Positions 19,627 to 29,298 of a DNA stretch of 64,000 bases are shown here, one piece after another; position 1 is the stretch's first letter, and every line of letters starts with the position of its first letter. The stretch is from positions 868,001-932,000 of the forward strand of contig NZ_CP075583.1 of assembly GCF_023509035.1 (NCBI RefSeq). Direction: 5' to 3'. A program made the translations under genes and the position numbers. A model generated the notes under the pieces. That model saw only the letters and a list, made by a program, of their open reading frames with translations, had not been told where the DNA came from and ran no database searches. This DNA is from Janthinobacterium lividum. GTDB taxonomy: Bacteria > Pseudomonadota > Gammaproteobacteria > Burkholderiales > Burkholderiaceae_D.

Positions 19627-20045
19627 GCCGCCACCGCCAGCTTGCGGTGCTCAATTTTTGTGCAATGGTCCATCACCACGTCCAGACCCGCCGCCCGCGC
19701 CAGCTGCGCCGCCTCTTCATTGATGACCTCAAGCTGCAGCCACAGGCAGCCGGCCTTGACGGCGATGGCTTCCTCGGCGATGGGCAGAATATCTGCCGGC
19801 TTGCGGAAGCAGTCGACGATATCGATGCGCGCCGGCGCGACCGCCGCCGCGGCCTGCGTCAGAGTGGCGTAAGCGCGCTGCCCCAGCACGTCGCGTCCGG
19901 CGATAGCCGGATTGACGGGCAACACGCGGTAGCCCTGCTGCTGCAGGTAGTCGGCCACCTCGTGGCTGGCGCGTTCAGGCTTGTCGGACATGCCGACGAT
20001 GGCGATGATACGGCTGTCTTGCAGGATACGGGCGATGTTGGACAT
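19623..20045 (-). CDS. CoA-binding domain protein (YccU type)
   Basis: A 140-residue single-domain protein with a Rossmann-like CoA-binding fold: IIAIVGMSDKPERASHEVADYL, VLPVNPAIAGRDVLG, ARIDIVDCFRKPADI and AGCLWLQLEVINEEAA. Homologues (YccU) bind CoA in some crystal structures; the biological role is not known. It is the first gene of a coupled pair with ppk2. Confidence 0.87.
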   Translation of the reverse strand: MSNIARILQDSRIIAIVGMSDKPERASHEVADYLQQQGYRVLPVNPAIAGRDVLGQRAYATLTQAAAAVAPARIDIVDCFRKPADILPIAEEAIAVKAGCLWLQLEVINEEAAQLARAAGLDVVMDHCTKIEHRKLAVAA

Positions 20046-20109
20046 GGTTTCTGTAGTTGGACGTGCGACATTGCATGCCTAGCGTAGCAGAATTATCCAG
20101 GGCAGGGAG

Positions 20110-20763
20110 CTATCCAGAAGACCTAGAAGTGCGCACCAGCGCCATCTTCGCCACAAACTCGCGCGCGCGCGCCGTCACGGCCGCATAGTCGCCCGTGGCG
20201 CCCGGACCACTCAGGCTGCTGCCGATGCCCACGGCCACGGCGCCGCTGGCAAACCATTCATGCAGGTTTTCCACCGTCACGCCGCCCGTCGGCATCAACG
20301 GCGCTTGCGGCAAGGGGGCGCGCAGGGCCTTGATGTAGGCGGGGCCGAACATCTCGGCGGGGAAGACCTTGACGATGTCGGCGCCGGCCTGCAGGGCCGT
20401 GACGATCTCCGTCGGCGTCATCGCCCCCGGCATGGCCAGCACCTGGTAGCGCTGGCACAGCGTGATGGTCTCCACGTTCACGCCGGGAGAGATGATGAAC
20501 TGGGCGCCGGCCAGGATGGCGGCACGCGCTGTCTCGGTATCGAGCACCGTGCCCGCGCCCAGCAGCACGTCATGACCATGGCGTTCGCGCAGGGTGCGCA
20601 GCACGCCCAGGGTATCGGGCGTGGTGAACGCCACTTCCAGCGCCGTGATGCCACCAGCGATGCACGCCTCGGCGATCTGCACGGCCGCCTGCGCCGATCC
20701 GGCGCGCACGATGCCGACCATGCCCCGTTCAAGGATGCCCTCAAAAATTGTGTGTTTTTGCAT
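20110..20763 (-). CDS. dgoA: 2-dehydro-3-deoxy-6-phosphogalactonate/gluconate aldolase
   Basis: A 217-residue class I aldolase of the KDPG/KDPGal family, cleaving the phosphorylated keto-deoxy acid to pyruvate and glyceraldehyde 3-phosphate. E43 (ALEVAF) and Schiff-base K132 (DIVKVFPAE) are visible, with the phosphate loop in PTGGVTVENL. ATG 20763 has AGGAGAG upstream. It is the last gene of the dgoK-dehydratase-lactonase-aldolase operon, and the DgoK partner favours the galactonate form of the substrate. Confidence 0.9.
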   Translation of the reverse strand: MQKHTIFEGILERGMVGIVRAGSAQAAVQIAEACIAGGITALEVAFTTPDTLGVLRTLRERHGHDVLLGAGTVLDTETARAAILAGAQFIISPGVNVETITLCQRYQVLAMPGAMTPTEIVTALQAGADIVKVFPAEMFGPAYIKALRAPLPQAPLMPTGGVTVENLHEWFASGAVAVGIGSSLSGPGATGDYAAVTARAREFVAKMALVRTSRSSG

Positions 20764-20776
20764 ATGCTCTCTCCTG

Positions 20777-21670
20777 TCAGGCCGGCAGGGCGCCAAAGCG
20801 CACTTCCGGCAAACCGCGCACGTCTACCTGGCGCGCATGAAACAATCCCCCGGCCAGCGGTTCGCTCGCCAGCTGGGCCGGACTCAGGCTCTCCTGGGCC
20901 GTCGTGACGAACAATTCGTCGTAGTGCGGGCCGCCCAGGCTCACGCAGCTGGGCTGCGAGACGGGCAGGCTGATCTTGCGCTCGATGCTGCCGTCCGGCG
21001 CGAAGCGCAGCACGCTGCTGGCGCCCCACTGCGCGCTCCACAAATAGTCATCCGCATCGACGGTGGCGCCGTCGCCGGCGCCGGGCCCCGGATCGAGCAC
21101 GGCAAACACGCGCACCCGGCTGGCGTCGCCCCCCAGGTAATCGTCCCAGCGGTAGATCGCCTTCTTCATCGAGTCGCAAAAATACATGGCCGTGCCATCG
21201 ACGCTGAAGCAGATGCTGTTCGAGATGGCGATCTGCGGCAGCGGCAATCGCTCCAGCGTCAAATCAAGGTTGAGGCGGTAAAAGCTGGCGATCGCATCGC
21301 GGCACGGGCGCTCATCGAGCGTGCCGAAGACAAAACGTCCCTGGCGGTCGCAGCGGCCATCGTTCAGGCGCGTCATGGGCAAGTCCCCCTCCACCGTGTG
21401 CAAGGGCGTGACGGCCCCGCTGCGCGCGTCAAACCAGGCCAGGCGCGAAGCCAGGCCCAGCAGCAGCACCTCGTCGCTGTCCGTCAGCGCGAAGCAGGCC
21501 AGGCGTTCGGGCATGTCCCACGTCTGGCGCTCGCCCGTGGCCAGCACCAGCGCATGCAGCTGGCAGCCTTCGATATTCGTCCAGAAAACGCGGCCGCTGC
21601 GTTCGCACCAGCGCACGCCCTCGCCCAGGAAGTTCTGCGCATCGACCAGTAATTGGGCCCGTGTCCCCAT
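20777..21670 (-). CDS. SMP-30/gluconolactonase family sugar lactonase
   Basis: A 297-residue six-bladed beta-propeller lactonase. The metal-binding Glu is in NFLGEGVRW, Asn in TRLNDGRCDRQGRF, and the later ISNSICFSVDGTAMYFCDS and GDGATVDADDYLWSA complete the family pattern. It should hydrolyse an aldonolactone (galactono-, arabino- or xylonolactone). ATG 21670 is preceded by AAGGAA. Gaps of 13-14 nt to both neighbours show that it is inside the dgo operon. It may also serve the xylose route, which lacks its own lactonase here. Confidence 0.88.
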   Translation of the reverse strand: MGTRAQLLVDAQNFLGEGVRWCERSGRVFWTNIEGCQLHALVLATGERQTWDMPERLACFALTDSDEVLLLGLASRLAWFDARSGAVTPLHTVEGDLPMTRLNDGRCDRQGRFVFGTLDERPCRDAIASFYRLNLDLTLERLPLPQIAISNSICFSVDGTAMYFCDSMKKAIYRWDDYLGGDASRVRVFAVLDPGPGAGDGATVDADDYLWSAQWGASSVLRFAPDGSIERKISLPVSQPSCVSLGGPHYDELFVTTAQESLSPAQLASEPLAGGLFHARQVDVRGLPEVRFGALPA

Positions 21671-21684
21671 GTCTGTTCCTTCTT

Positions 21685-23415
21685 TCAATGTGATTCGCGC
21701 GGAACGGCGGATCCCCGGCAGCCGACAAGAAAATCCAGGTCCGCGCCTTCGTCGGCCTGCGTCACGTGCTTGATGTACATCGACTGATAGCCGCCCTTCA
21801 TGGCCGGCTGCGGCGCGCTCCACTCTTCGCGCCGGCGCGCCAGCTCGGCCTCGTCGACGTCCAGGTGCAAACGCCGTCCCGCCACGTCCAGTTCAATCAT
21901 GTCGCCATCGCGCACCAGCGCCAGCGGCCCGCCCACGGCCGCTTCCGGCGCCACGTGCAGCACCACCGTGCCGTAGGCCGTGCCACTCATGCGCGCATCG
22001 GAAATGCGCACCATGTCGCGCACGCCCTGCTCCAGCAGTTTTTTCGGCAATCCCATATTGCCCACTTCGGCCATGCCCGGATAGCCCTGCGGGCCGCAAT
22101 TTTGCAGCACCATCACGCAGCTGGCGTCGATATCGAGCGCGGGATCGTCAACGCGCTTCTTGTAATGCTCGATGCTGTTGAAGACGACGGCGCGGCCACG
22201 GTGCTGCATCAGTTCCGGCGAGGCGGCCGAAGGCTTGATGACGGCGCCGCGCGGAGCCAGGTTGCCATGCAGGACGGCGATGCCGCCCTCGTCCTTGAAT
22301 GGCTGCGCCAGCGGCGTAATCACCTCGGGATTGAAATTTTCCGCTTCGGCCACGTTGACGGCCATGCTGGCGCCCGTGACGGTGAGCACGTCGCCATGCA
22401 ATTTACCCAGCAGGTCGCGGATGATCACGGGCAGGCCGCCCGCATAGTAAAAATCTTCCATCAGGTACTGGCCCGACGGCATCAGGTTCAGCAGGCAGGG
22501 AATGTCGCGGCCCAGGCGGTCCCAGTCGCCCAGGCGCATGTCCACGCCGATTCGCCCGGCAATGGCCAGCAGGTGGATCACGGCATTCGTCGAGCCGCCG
22601 ATGGCGCCGTTGACCATGATGGCGTTTTCAAACGCTTCGCGCGTGAGGATCTGCGACAGTTTCAGGTCTTCATGCACCATGTCGACGATGCGCCGGCCCG
22701 TCAGCTGCGCCTGCAGCTTGCGGCGCGCATCGACGGCGGGAATGGCCGCGTTGCCTGGCAGGGTCACGCCCAGCGCCTCGACCATGCTGGCCATGGTGGA
22801 AGCCGTGCCCATGGTCATGCAGTGGCCGGCGGAGCGCGACATGCACGATTCGGCCTGCTTGAATTCGTTTGAGGTCATGCGCCCGGCGCGCACGTCTTCG
22901 GAAAACTTCCACACGTCCGTGCCCGACCCGATCGGCTTGCCGCGGTAGTTGCCGTTCAACATGGGACCGCCCGACAGCACGATGGTGGGCAAGTCTACGC
23001 TGGCCGCGCCCATCAGCAAGGCCGGAGTGGTCTTGTCGCAGCCCGTCAACAGCACCACGCCGTCGATCGGGTTGGCGCGGATCGATTCTTCGACATCCAT
23101 GCTGGCCAGGTTACGGAACAGCATGGCCGTCGGGCGCAGATTCGTCTCGCCCAGCGACATCACGGGAAATTCGACGGGAAAGCCGCCCGCTTCGAGCACG
23201 CCGCGCTTGACCATCTCGGCCAGGTCGCGGAAATGGCCATTGCAGGGCGTCAGTTCGGACCAGGTATTGCAGATGCCGATGACGGGACGGCCATCGAAGG
23301 CGTCTCCGGGATAACCCTGGTTCTTCATCCAGCTGCGGTGAATAAAACTGTCCTTGTCATCGCCGCCAAACCACGCTTGCGAACGCAAGGGACGCTTGTT
23401 CTTGTTGTCACTCAT
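21685..23415 (-). CDS. IlvD/Edd family sugar-acid dehydratase (L-arabinonate/galactonate dehydratase type)
   Basis: A 576-residue Fe-S dehydratase of the IlvD/Edd family. Putative cluster ligands are C58 (LTPCNGH), C126 (LTGCDKTT) and C199 (SAGHCMTMG), one residue from the positions known for L-arabinonate dehydratase of Rhizobium. That makes a [2Fe-2S] L-arabinonate or D-galactonate dehydratase more likely than valine-pathway IlvD. The product, a 2-keto-3-deoxy acid, would feed DgoK. Its start overlaps the dgoK stop (ATGA), so the two are coupled. Confidence 0.88.
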   Translation of the reverse strand: MSDNKNKRPLRSQAWFGGDDKDSFIHRSWMKNQGYPGDAFDGRPVIGICNTWSELTPCNGHFRDLAEMVKRGVLEAGGFPVEFPVMSLGETNLRPTAMLFRNLASMDVEESIRANPIDGVVLLTGCDKTTPALLMGAASVDLPTIVLSGGPMLNGNYRGKPIGSGTDVWKFSEDVRAGRMTSNEFKQAESCMSRSAGHCMTMGTASTMASMVEALGVTLPGNAAIPAVDARRKLQAQLTGRRIVDMVHEDLKLSQILTREAFENAIMVNGAIGGSTNAVIHLLAIAGRIGVDMRLGDWDRLGRDIPCLLNLMPSGQYLMEDFYYAGGLPVIIRDLLGKLHGDVLTVTGASMAVNVAEAENFNPEVITPLAQPFKDEGGIAVLHGNLAPRGAVIKPSAASPELMQHRGRAVVFNSIEHYKKRVDDPALDIDASCVMVLQNCGPQGYPGMAEVGNMGLPKKLLEQGVRDMVRISDARMSGTAYGTVVLHVAPEAAVGGPLALVRDGDMIELDVAGRRLHLDVDEAELARRREEWSAPQPAMKGGYQSMYIKHVTQADEGADLDFLVGCRGSAVPRESH

Positions 23416-24425
23416 ACTGTCTCCTGCGGGGAAATCAAGCCGCGCGCGGCGGCGATCAGCAGCGCACCGTGACCGGCCAGGTTTGCTTGCTGCTGGTCGT
23501 CGACGATGATGCGCTTGCCATAAAAAAATCCGTGTTCTTCGATCAGCAGGCCGAGCGCCTGGCGCAGCATGGGCTTGCCCGTGATGACGAGCGGCGTATC
23601 GGGCCGCATCTGGATGGCGGTGCTGTTGCGCAGCGCCAGCAAGTCGCCGCTGAGGACGGCGCCCATCAGGAAATTGGCCCGCTCATTGCATTCGACTGCG
23701 CTGAACTGGCCCAGGGTGCGCACGCTGAAGCAGGCGCGCGCCAGCCCCGTTTTTTGCGCCGCAGCCGCGCCAGCCAGCAGCATTTTCGGCACCAGGGTCT
23801 GGGCAAAACCGCCATCGACCGATTGCTTGATCAGGGTGTGCTGCGTGATCGCCTGCAGCAGCTCGCCCGCGATGGTGGTGCTGCAGCCGAGGATGCGGCG
23901 CTGTTCGTCAACGCTGATCAATTTGGTATGCGAGCCGGGCATGATCAGGGTCGCCGCGCCCCGCAACTGCAGGCGCTCGAGCAGCGCAACGACTTCCGTC
24001 TCTTCGCCGCGCATCATGTCCATCGCTTCGACGTTATGCAGGCCGACGGCGCCATGCTGGTTGCGCACGCCGGGGATCAGCCACAGGGGCTGCGCCAGCA
24101 CGTCGGGCAAGTCCACCGCCTGCATGCCTTGCGCCAGCTGGGCCAGGCCGGCAGGCGCCGGCAAATGCGGCACTTCCTGCACTCCCATGGGCGAGGTGAT
24201 CATGCCCGAGGCCAGCGCCAGATCCACCTCGGACGCCGCGATCCCCGCGCTGGCCAGCACGCTGGCGATGGTGTCGCGCAGCGCCTGTTTCAGCGCACCG
24301 TTATGGCCATCGATGGCGGTATTGCGCACGCCCGTTTCCAGCTGCGCCTGGGCGACGACGGCGCCTGCGCGCCACAGCAAGGTACGCGTATTGGTGGTGC
24401 CGGCATCGATGGTGAGTATGTTCAT
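23412..24425 (-). CDS. dgoK: 2-dehydro-3-deoxygalactonokinase
   Basis: A 337-residue kinase of the DgoK family, phosphorylating 2-keto-3-deoxygalactonate with ATP. Motifs: N-terminal ILTIDAGTTNTRTLLW, IASGMITSPMGVQEVPH (here with LASGM), PGVRNQHG, MRGEETEV and MPGSHTKLISVD. It is the first gene of the four-gene operon with dehydratase, lactonase and aldolase, which together describe a De Ley-Doudoroff-like galactose or related sugar-acid route. An operator-like element lies about 100 nt upstream. The sugar oxidising step must come from elsewhere. Confidence 0.9.
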   Translation of the reverse strand: MNILTIDAGTTNTRTLLWRAGAVVAQAQLETGVRNTAIDGHNGALKQALRDTIASVLASAGIAASEVDLALASGMITSPMGVQEVPHLPAPAGLAQLAQGMQAVDLPDVLAQPLWLIPGVRNQHGAVGLHNVEAMDMMRGEETEVVALLERLQLRGAATLIMPGSHTKLISVDEQRRILGCSTTIAGELLQAITQHTLIKQSVDGGFAQTLVPKMLLAGAAAAQKTGLARACFSVRTLGQFSAVECNERANFLMGAVLSGDLLALRNSTAIQMRPDTPLVITGKPMLRQALGLLIEEHGFFYGKRIIVDDQQQANLAGHGALLIAAARGLISPQETV

Positions 24426-24504
24426 GGGCAGGTTCGCAGCGTCGTTAAGGGCAAAAATAAATGAGGGAAAAACTACCCCATGGTAGAACTGCCCCGCATA
24501 TCTG

Positions 24505-24546
24505 ACCAATCACTTATTTGACATCATTGATACCGGTTCGGATATG
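24505..24546 (-). promoter_or_regulatory. Operator-like element A upstream of dgoK
   Basis: On the plus strand ATTGATACCGGTTCGGATAT (within 24525-24546) matches 34319-34340 at 18 of 22 positions. The box ACCAATCACTT at 24505-24515 is the exact complement of AAGTGATTGGT at 34354-34364. Relative to the regulated gene, both loci have operator first, box second. Site A overlaps the 3' end of the mutarotase gene and lies about 100 nt before dgoK. Confidence 0.55.
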
Positions 24547-25283
24547 TCAAACGCATCGATATCCTGCACGCCCAAACGGTAGGCGAGCTTGAAGCGCGTC
24601 ACCTGTCCCGGCTGTACTTCCACGCCCTGCGCCAGCAGGGAAAAACAGCGCGTATCGGAATACAAATGGCAACTTCCCTGGGTACTGGAAAAGCGCAAGA
24701 CCCGTCCGGAAGCGGGGTCGGCAACCCGCGCCGCTTCGCGCAGCTGACCGCTGCCCGTCCAGTAAAAGTCATGCCCGAATCCCGGCAAGTTCACCAGCGC
24801 GGGCCAGGCCAGGCGCGAAGCGAGCGGCGCCGGCTGGCGGAAGTCAAACGCGCTGCCCGCCACATCGAGCGGAGCGCCGCCCGCGCAGCCGCCAGGCCAA
24901 GGCCAATAACGGTCGGCGGCCAGGCGCAGCACATGGTCGCCTACGCTAGCACGGCGGCCCTGCAGATTGAAGCGGGGCGCGGCAAGCGCGAAACGGGAAA
25001 CCGTATCGGCCGTGGCGACGCAATCGAGGTGCAGACTGCCATCGTCATCGAGCCGGTAGGTCAGGCGCACCGACAGGCCGTCTTGCGCCAGGTGCAACAG
25101 CAAGTCGCCGTCGTCCGGCGGTGCGCACTGCCATCCCGTGGGCGCACGCCCCGCAGGGAGCGTCGCGCCCAGCACATCAGCCAGGCGGCCATAGCGGTCG
25201 GGCGCCCACCAGGCCCGCACACTGGCATCGTGCGCGTCGATGGCCACGCGCATGCCGCGCGCATTGCGCAGCAGATGCATCAT
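24510..25283 (-). CDS. Aldose 1-epimerase (mutarotase) family protein
   Basis: A 257-residue protein that resembles the galactose mutarotase-like fold: MRVAIDAHDASVRAWWAPDRYG at the start, then the beta-rich SLHLDCVATADTVSRFALAAPRFNL and the C-terminal QPGQVTRFKLAYRLGV. The catalytic His/Glu pair of GalM is not clear to me, so the activity is tentative. ATG 25283 overlaps the XylR stop (ATGA). It is the last gene of the xyl operon, where a mutarotase would interconvert anomers of the imported sugar. Confidence 0.65.
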   Translation of the reverse strand: MMHLLRNARGMRVAIDAHDASVRAWWAPDRYGRLADVLGATLPAGRAPTGWQCAPPDDGDLLLHLAQDGLSVRLTYRLDDDGSLHLDCVATADTVSRFALAAPRFNLQGRRASVGDHVLRLAADRYWPWPGGCAGGAPLDVAGSAFDFRQPAPLASRLAWPALVNLPGFGHDFYWTGSGQLREAARVADPASGRVLRFSSTQGSCHLYSDTRCFSLLAQGVEVQPGQVTRFKLAYRLGVQDIDAFDISEPVSMMSNK

Positions 25284-26479
25284 GGCGCCTGTCCGGCGGC
25301 TGGCGGTGGCCGGCTGCGCTGCTGGAATTCGCGCGGCGTGCAACCGAGTTCGCGCTTGAAGACGGCATGCATGTACTGCACCGTGGTAAAGCCGCAACGC
25401 ACGGCCACCTCGGCCACCTGGCCCGGCCCGCGCGCCAGCAGGGTCTTGGCCGCATCGAGCTTGAAATGCAGGATTTCATCGTGCACGCTGCGCCCCAGCT
25501 CGTGGCGGAAGTGCGCTTCGAGCGAGGAACGCGACACGCCCACATAATCGGCCACCTGCTCCGTCTTGATGCCCTGGCAGGCGTACTGGCGGATGAAATG
25601 GCGCGCCTGCATCACCTGCGGGTGCTGGAAGGGCTGGTGGCGCGTGGAAGCGAGCACGTTCAAGCCTGCCGGCGGCACCAGGATGCGCGTGCCGGACAGG
25701 CGCGCGCCGTTCAGCATCTGGTGCAGCAAATGTGCCGCCGTGCGGCCCATTTCCTCCGTGCCCTGGATCACGGAACTGAGCGGAATGCGCGTGAGCATGC
25801 GCGCCAGCGGATCGTTGTCGATGCCGATCAGCGCCACTTGCTCCGGCACGGCGATGCCCGCGTGCATGCAGGCTTGCAGCAGCTGGCGCGCGCGCGCGTC
25901 GCTCACGGCGATGATGCCGACGGGTTTTTCCAGGCTGTTGAGCCAGGCGATCTGCTGCTCCACCGCTTCGTCCCAAGACGGCGCGCTGGTGGCGACGCCC
26001 CGGTACACATCGGCGTGCATGTGGTCGCGCTCCATCAATGCGCAAAACGCCGTTTCGCGCTCCTGCGCCCAGCGGTTGACATCCGCCTCGGGCAGGCTGA
26101 AACAGGCAAAGCGGCTCAATCCAGCTTCCACCAGGTGCTCATAGGCCAGCTTGACGATCTTGAAATTATCGGTCGCCACGTACGGGATGCCGGCCGGGTA
26201 ATCCTCGGCGCGCGCATACGAGCCGCCCACGGCCACCACCGGCAGGCGGCTGTGCGCCAGCGCCGCGCAGACGGCGGGATCGTCGAAATCGGCGATGATG
26301 CCGTCGCCCTGCCAGCGCTCGATGCCGGGCAGGCGGCAGCGAAAATCCTCTTCCAGGAACAGGTCCCACGACACGCGCGTGGTGTTCAGGTAGGCGGCGA
26401 TGCCCGCGATGATGTCGCGGTCGTAGATTTTATTCCCGTTAAACAGCAGCGCGATCCGGTGCGCGGTCGGCATCTTCAT
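25280..26479 (-). CDS. xylR: XylR-like AraC-family regulator with sugar-binding domain
   Basis: A 399-residue XylR-type regulator. Residues about 10-280 form a periplasmic-binding-protein-like sensor (RIALLFNGNKIYDRDIIAGIA, VALIGIDNDPLARML). Residues about 295-390 hold two AraC helix-turn-helix units (TEQVADYVGVSRSSLEAHFR and VAEVAVRCGFTTVQYMHAVF). ATG 26479 follows GAGGAGAC. It sits 32 nt after xylH on the same strand, so it is probably co-transcribed with the operon it is likely to activate in response to xylose. Confidence 0.87.
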   Translation of the reverse strand: MKMPTAHRIALLFNGNKIYDRDIIAGIAAYLNTTRVSWDLFLEEDFRCRLPGIERWQGDGIIADFDDPAVCAALAHSRLPVVAVGGSYARAEDYPAGIPYVATDNFKIVKLAYEHLVEAGLSRFACFSLPEADVNRWAQERETAFCALMERDHMHADVYRGVATSAPSWDEAVEQQIAWLNSLEKPVGIIAVSDARARQLLQACMHAGIAVPEQVALIGIDNDPLARMLTRIPLSSVIQGTEEMGRTAAHLLHQMLNGARLSGTRILVPPAGLNVLASTRHQPFQHPQVMQARHFIRQYACQGIKTEQVADYVGVSRSSLEAHFRHELGRSVHDEILHFKLDAAKTLLARGPGQVAEVAVRCGFTTVQYMHAVFKRELGCTPREFQQRSRPPPAAGQAP

Positions 26480-26511
26480 GGTGTCTCCTCGCGTGCCAGA
26501 TGTTTTCACGG

Positions 26512-27654
26512 CTATCTGCGCCCTGCTCGCGTGCTGACATCGACCCACACGGCCAAAGTGAGGATACTGCCTTTCACGATCATCTGCCAGTAGGTGTCCA
26601 CGTCCAGCATGGACATGCCGTTATCCAGGCTGGCCATCACCAGCGCGCCGATCAGGGCGCCGTACACGGTGCCCGAGCCGCCGCGCATCGAGGTGCCACC
26701 GATGAAGCAGGCGGCGATGGCATCGAGTTCGCTGAAGGTGCCGGCCGAAGGCGAACCGGCCGCCAGACGGCCCGTGTTGATCAGGCCCGCCAGTGCGCAC
26801 ATCAGGCCCATGATGCCGAAGATCCACAGCTTGACGGCTTTGACGTTGATGCCGGACAAACGCGTCGCTTCCATATTGCTGCCGACGGCGTAGATGCGGC
26901 GGCCGAACACGGTCTGGCTGGTGATATAGCTGAACAGTCCCAGCAAGGCCAGCAGCAACAGCACGGGCAGCGGGATGCCTTCATAACCGTTCAGGGTTTG
27001 CACGAAGGCATACAGCACGGCGCCGATGACGGCCAGGCGCAAGCCGTCAGCCCAGGGCGCCGTCTGCGGCAAGCCATGCTGCGCGCGGCTGGCGCGCGCG
27101 CGCCACGTCAGGAAGGTCGCCAGCAGAAACAGGCCGATGCCCAGCACAATGCCGGGCACCGCGGGCAGGTAGCCCTGCCCCAGGTAGACCATCGGCTCGG
27201 AGACGGGCGCGATCGTGATGCCGCCCGTGATGCCCAGCAGGATGCCGCGATACGCCAGCATGCCGCCCAGGCCGACGATAAAGGATGGGATACCCCGGTA
27301 CGCCGTCAGATAGCCGTTGAGCAGGCCTATCACCAAGCCGCAGCCGAGCACCGCCGCCAGGTTCAGCGCCAGCGGCCAGTGCTGCGTCACGTCCAGCACG
27401 GCGGCGATACCGCCCAACAGTCCCAGCAGGGAGCCGATCGACAGGTCGATCTCGCCGGCGATAATCACCAGCACCATGCCGCAGGCGAGGATGCCGGTGA
27501 CGGACATCTGGCGCAGCAGGTTTGACAGGTTGCGCGGCGTAAGGAAACTGCCCTCCGTCTTCCACGAAAAAAAGGCCCAGATCAGCGCCACGGCGATCAG
27601 CAGGGCCAGCATCTTGTATTGGGTGAACAGCTGTTTGATACTGTGCGGTTTCAT
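26512..27654 (-). CDS. xylH: Xylose ABC transporter permease
   Basis: A 380-residue permease of the sugar RbsC/XylH family with about ten membrane segments. Family motifs are [56 protein letters not shown] and [20 protein letters not shown]. Its start overlaps the xylG stop (ATGA). With XylF and XylG it forms the importer. Confidence 0.93.
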   Translation of the reverse strand: MKPHSIKQLFTQYKMLALLIAVALIWAFFSWKTEGSFLTPRNLSNLLRQMSVTGILACGMVLVIIAGEIDLSIGSLLGLLGGIAAVLDVTQHWPLALNLAAVLGCGLVIGLLNGYLTAYRGIPSFIVGLGGMLAYRGILLGITGGITIAPVSEPMVYLGQGYLPAVPGIVLGIGLFLLATFLTWRARASRAQHGLPQTAPWADGLRLAVIGAVLYAFVQTLNGYEGIPLPVLLLLALLGLFSYITSQTVFGRRIYAVGSNMEATRLSGINVKAVKLWIFGIMGLMCALAGLINTGRLAAGSPSAGTFSELDAIAACFIGGTSMRGGSGTVYGALIGALVMASLDNGMSMLDVDTYWQMIVKGSILTLAVWVDVSTRAGRR

Positions 27655-29222
27655 GCTGCGGGTTCCTTGTTTGCGGTATGGGCGGCTGGCGCCGCGCGCT
27701 GGTCCAGCGCCGCTGCCAGCACGGTTTCCTGGCTCAGGCCATCGTTGATAAAGTCGCCGCGCAACCGGCCTTCGCCCATCACCAGCACGCGGTCGGACAC
27801 ACCCAGCACTTCGGCCAGTTCCGACGAGACCATGATGATGGCCACGCCCCGATCGGCCAGCGCCAGCATCAATTTATAGATTTCATATTTGGCGCCCACG
27901 TCGACGCCGCGCGTGGGCTCGTCGAGGATCAAGACGCGCGGGCGCGTCAGCAGCATCTTGGCCAGCACGGCCTTTTGCTGGTTGCCGCCCGACAGGCTCG
28001 TAATGGGCAGCGACGGGCTGGCAGCCTTCAGTTCCAGCTGCGCGATCTCGCCGCGCACGGCCGTCAATTCCGCCTCGCCATCGATGCGCGTGGCGCGCGC
28101 AAATTCCTCCAGCACGGCCAGGGTGATGTTCTGCCCCACGTCGAGGTCAGGCACGATGCCGTGGTGCTTGCGGTCTTCCGGCACCATGGCCAGGCCCATG
28201 GCAATCGCCTTTTGCGGCGAGCGGGTATCGATCTTGCGGCCATCGAGCCATACCTCGGCCTGACACGGCCCCTGGTAGGCGCCGAACAGGGCCGAGACGA
28301 GTTCCGTGCGCCCCGCCCCCACCAGGCCGGCGATGCCGAGGATCTCGCCCTTGCGCAGGGTGAATGACACATCGTCGACGCGCTTGCGCTGCGGGTTGTC
28401 GGCATCGATGCAGCTCACGTGGCGCGCCTCGAACAGCACCTCGCCAATGGCCGCTGGCTGCGCGCGCTGCGGATACAGCTGGCTCATTTCGCGGCCCACC
28501 ATCTGCGCGATGATGCGCTCGACGTTCATCTGCGCCATCGGCGTGGTGGCGATATGCTTGCCATCGCGGATGACGACGATGGTGTCGCAGATGGCCGCCA
28601 CTTCATCGAGCTTGTGCGAAATGTAGATGCAGGTGACGCCCTTGGCTTTCAGTGCGCGCAGGATATCGAGCAGCACGGCGATTTCCGAGGCCGTCAGCGA
28701 CGACGACGGCTCGTCGAGGATCAGCAAGCGCGCATTCTTGTTGAGCGCCTTGGCGATTTCCACCAGCTGCTGGTGGCCGCCGCCGTAATTCATCACGGGC
28801 TGCGCCACGTTCAGTTCGGGAATTTTCAATTCGCGCAGCAACTCGTCGGCGCGCTTGTACATGGCCGCGTAATGTATGCGCCCGCCAGGCAGGGTGAGCT
28901 CGCGGCCCATGAAGATATTCTCGGCCACGGACAGCTGCGGCACCAGCATCAGTTCCTGGTGGATGATGATGATGCCCGCGTCTTCCGTGTCGCGGATCGA
29001 CTGCGCGCGCAGGGGTTGGCCTTCCCACAGGATCTCGCCATCCCAGGTGCCGTGCGGGTACACGCCGGACAACACTTTCATCAGGGTCGACTTGCCGGCG
29101 CCATTCTCGCCGCACAAGCCGATGCACTCGCCGGCCCGCACCTGCAGGTCGATGCCGTCAAGCGCGCGGACACCGCCAAACTGTTTGACGATGCCTTTCA
29201 TTTCAAGCAGATATTCAGACAT
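27651..29222 (-). CDS. xylG: Xylose ABC transporter ATP-binding protein
   Basis: A 523-residue tandem ABC ATPase. The first domain has Walker [10 protein letters not shown] and a signature [16 protein letters not shown]; the second has the degenerate loop GLVGAGRTE and the signature [14 protein letters not shown] with [14 protein letters not shown]. This two-domain layout is standard for XylG/RbsA/AraG. The ribosome binding site before ATG 29222 is weak and lies beyond a strong stem-loop. Confidence 0.93.
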   Translation of the reverse strand: MSEYLLEMKGIVKQFGGVRALDGIDLQVRAGECIGLCGENGAGKSTLMKVLSGVYPHGTWDGEILWEGQPLRAQSIRDTEDAGIIIIHQELMLVPQLSVAENIFMGRELTLPGGRIHYAAMYKRADELLRELKIPELNVAQPVMNYGGGHQQLVEIAKALNKNARLLILDEPSSSLTASEIAVLLDILRALKAKGVTCIYISHKLDEVAAICDTIVVIRDGKHIATTPMAQMNVERIIAQMVGREMSQLYPQRAQPAAIGEVLFEARHVSCIDADNPQRKRVDDVSFTLRKGEILGIAGLVGAGRTELVSALFGAYQGPCQAEVWLDGRKIDTRSPQKAIAMGLAMVPEDRKHHGIVPDLDVGQNITLAVLEEFARATRIDGEAELTAVRGEIAQLELKAASPSLPITSLSGGNQQKAVLAKMLLTRPRVLILDEPTRGVDVGAKYEIYKLMLALADRGVAIIMVSSELAEVLGVSDRVLVMGEGRLRGDFINDGLSQETVLAAALDQRAAPAAHTANKEPAA

Positions 29223-29253
29223 CTGAGCTCACATTCATTCACCAAGAAGGAGT

Positions 29254-29286
29254 AGGTCGGGTTAGCGCGCAGCGCGTAACCCGACA
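29254..29286. repeat. REP-like palindrome between xylF and xylG
   Basis: The arms GTCGGGTTA and TAACCCGAC (9 bp) enclose GCGCGCAGCGCG. It begins 13 nt past the xylF stop. It resembles GTCGG-type REP elements common in betaproteobacteria. No T-run follows, so mRNA stabilisation of xylF or partial attenuation is more likely than full termination. Confidence 0.75.
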
Positions 29287-29298
29287 TCAAGCGGGTAA

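Noticed and set aside
29254..29286. Full rho-independent terminator between xylF and xylG
   Set aside because: No T-run on the transcribed strand, and xylG/xylH need this transcript; a REP-like stabilising loop fits better.
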